Part shown: one piece after another, positions 6,323-6,610 of the stretch | Layout: each line of letters begins with the position of its first letter | Position numbering within the stretch: position 1 is the first letter of the stretch | Assembly (NCBI GenBank): GCA_013791675.1 | Contig: VMTI01000156.1 | Location: 1-6,610 of the forward strand | Reading direction: 5' to 3' | Origin: a bacterium | GTDB lineage: Bacteria > CG03 | Length of the DNA: 6,610 nucleotides | The notes under the pieces: model-generated | What the model was told of the DNA's origin: nothing | Database searches by the model: none | Seen by the model: only the letters and a program-made list of their open reading frames with translations | Translations under genes and position numbers: made by a program

Positions 6323-6610
6323 GGTAATTTTAATCTTTCCTTTGCCCAGCCTTCGAGGATTCCGGCTAAAATCGCCGGAGTAAAAAAAGAATTATTCTGT
6401 ATGTTGCACTCGTTAGTGCAAACACAATTTTTCCCGTCAATGTAATTTCTCACGCTCATAGCCTTCGGAGAAAACCACAACTTTTTGAAGTCATATCCAA
6501 AATCCCGCAAATTTCCCATATCAACAGATAACGCCTCGCACGGAAAAACATTCAGATTCGCGTCAATTACGGCGGAAACCCTGCCGGCAAGACACGAAAA
6601 CGGATACCGC
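6319..6610 (-). CDS. Radical SAM protein, C-terminal SPASM-like part only (5' end outside window)
   Basis: The minus-strand frame is open from the right edge (first full codon 6609-6607, RYPFSCLAGRVSAVIDANLN) to TGA at 6321-6319, giving 96 residues. It carries the C-terminal auxiliary-cluster region of a SPASM-like radical SAM protein: SCLAGRVSAVID, then VFPCE, then MGNLRDFGYDFKKLW, and finally the cysteine knot NCVCTNECN. The catalytic Cx3Cx2C barrel must lie beyond the edge, so radical SAM identity is inferred from this tail. An ATG at 6519-6517 could suggest a 66-residue gene, but the conserved cysteine region continues upstream in frame, so the ATG is internal. The layout matches the tail of the 337-residue radical SAM protein two genes downstream, suggesting paralogues. 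Its stop overlaps the start of the B12-radical SAM gene (ATGA). The operon promoter is not in the window. Confidence 0.8.
   Translation of the reverse strand, partial: RYPFSCLAGRVSAVIDANLNVFPCEALSVDMGNLRDFGYDFKKLWFSPKAMSVRNYIDGKNCVCTNECNIQNNSFFTPAILAGILEGWAKERLKLP

Noticed and set aside
6319..6519. A separate 66-residue gene starting at the ATG at 6519
   Set aside because: The same frame continues upstream to the window edge with SPASM-like cysteines (SCLAGR, VFPCE), so this ATG is internal to a longer protein.
1..6610. tRNA or rRNA genes, CRISPR arrays, insertion sequences, attachment sites
   Set aside because: I saw no regularly spaced direct repeats, no transposase or integrase motifs, no cloverleaf-like segment and no terminal inverted repeats. 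Nearly all the DNA is accounted for by protein-coding frames.

Overview
The window looks like chromosomal DNA of an uncultured, Gram-negative-type bacterium, probably anaerobic. Radical SAM enzymes dominate one operon, and two of the six main proteins carry Sec-type signal peptides. The sequence is moderately AT-rich with A/T homopolymers and has no mobile-element, phage or CRISPR hallmarks. This style recalls candidate phyla such as Omnitrophota or Elusimicrobiota. That assignment is an impression; no marker gene in the window supports it.

Layout. (1) Positions 1-508, minus strand: the 5' part of a gene for an exported protein of unknown function, running off the left edge. (2) Positions 509-692: a divergent intergenic region with back-to-back promoter candidates. 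The minus-strand promoter lies so close to its start codon that the mRNA is probably leaderless. On the plus side there are two inverted repeats, one a perfect 16-bp palindrome just before the ribosome binding site. (3) Positions 693-2222, plus strand: an exported protein built almost entirely of HEAT-like helical repeats, followed by a possible 42-residue membrane microprotein whose start codon overlaps the stop (2219-2347). (4) Positions 2317-6610, minus strand: a compact operon entering from the right edge and transcribed leftward.

Operon order, 5' to 3': the C-terminal end of a radical SAM/SPASM-like protein (6610-6319); a B12-binding-domain radical SAM enzyme (6322-4850); a second radical SAM protein with a SPASM/twitch-like C-terminus (4853-3840); and a membrane protein fusing an LPG-synthase-TM (UPF0104/MprF-flippase-like) domain to a class I SAM-dependent methyltransferase (3822 or 3828 to 2317). 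The first three are joined by 4-nt ATGA overlaps and the last follows after 11-17 nt, so co-expression is likely. The two SPASM-like proteins share the layout of their C-terminal cysteine regions and look paralogous.

Taken together, three radical SAM proteins plus a membrane-anchored methyltransferase suggest a pathway that builds and methylates an unknown metabolite, possibly membrane- or lipid-linked. The substrate cannot be read from the sequence. The operon, and within it the TM-methyltransferase fusion, is the best candidate here for an undescribed system. The HEAT-repeat and divergent exported genes converge on or lie beyond the operon and show no clear functional link to it.
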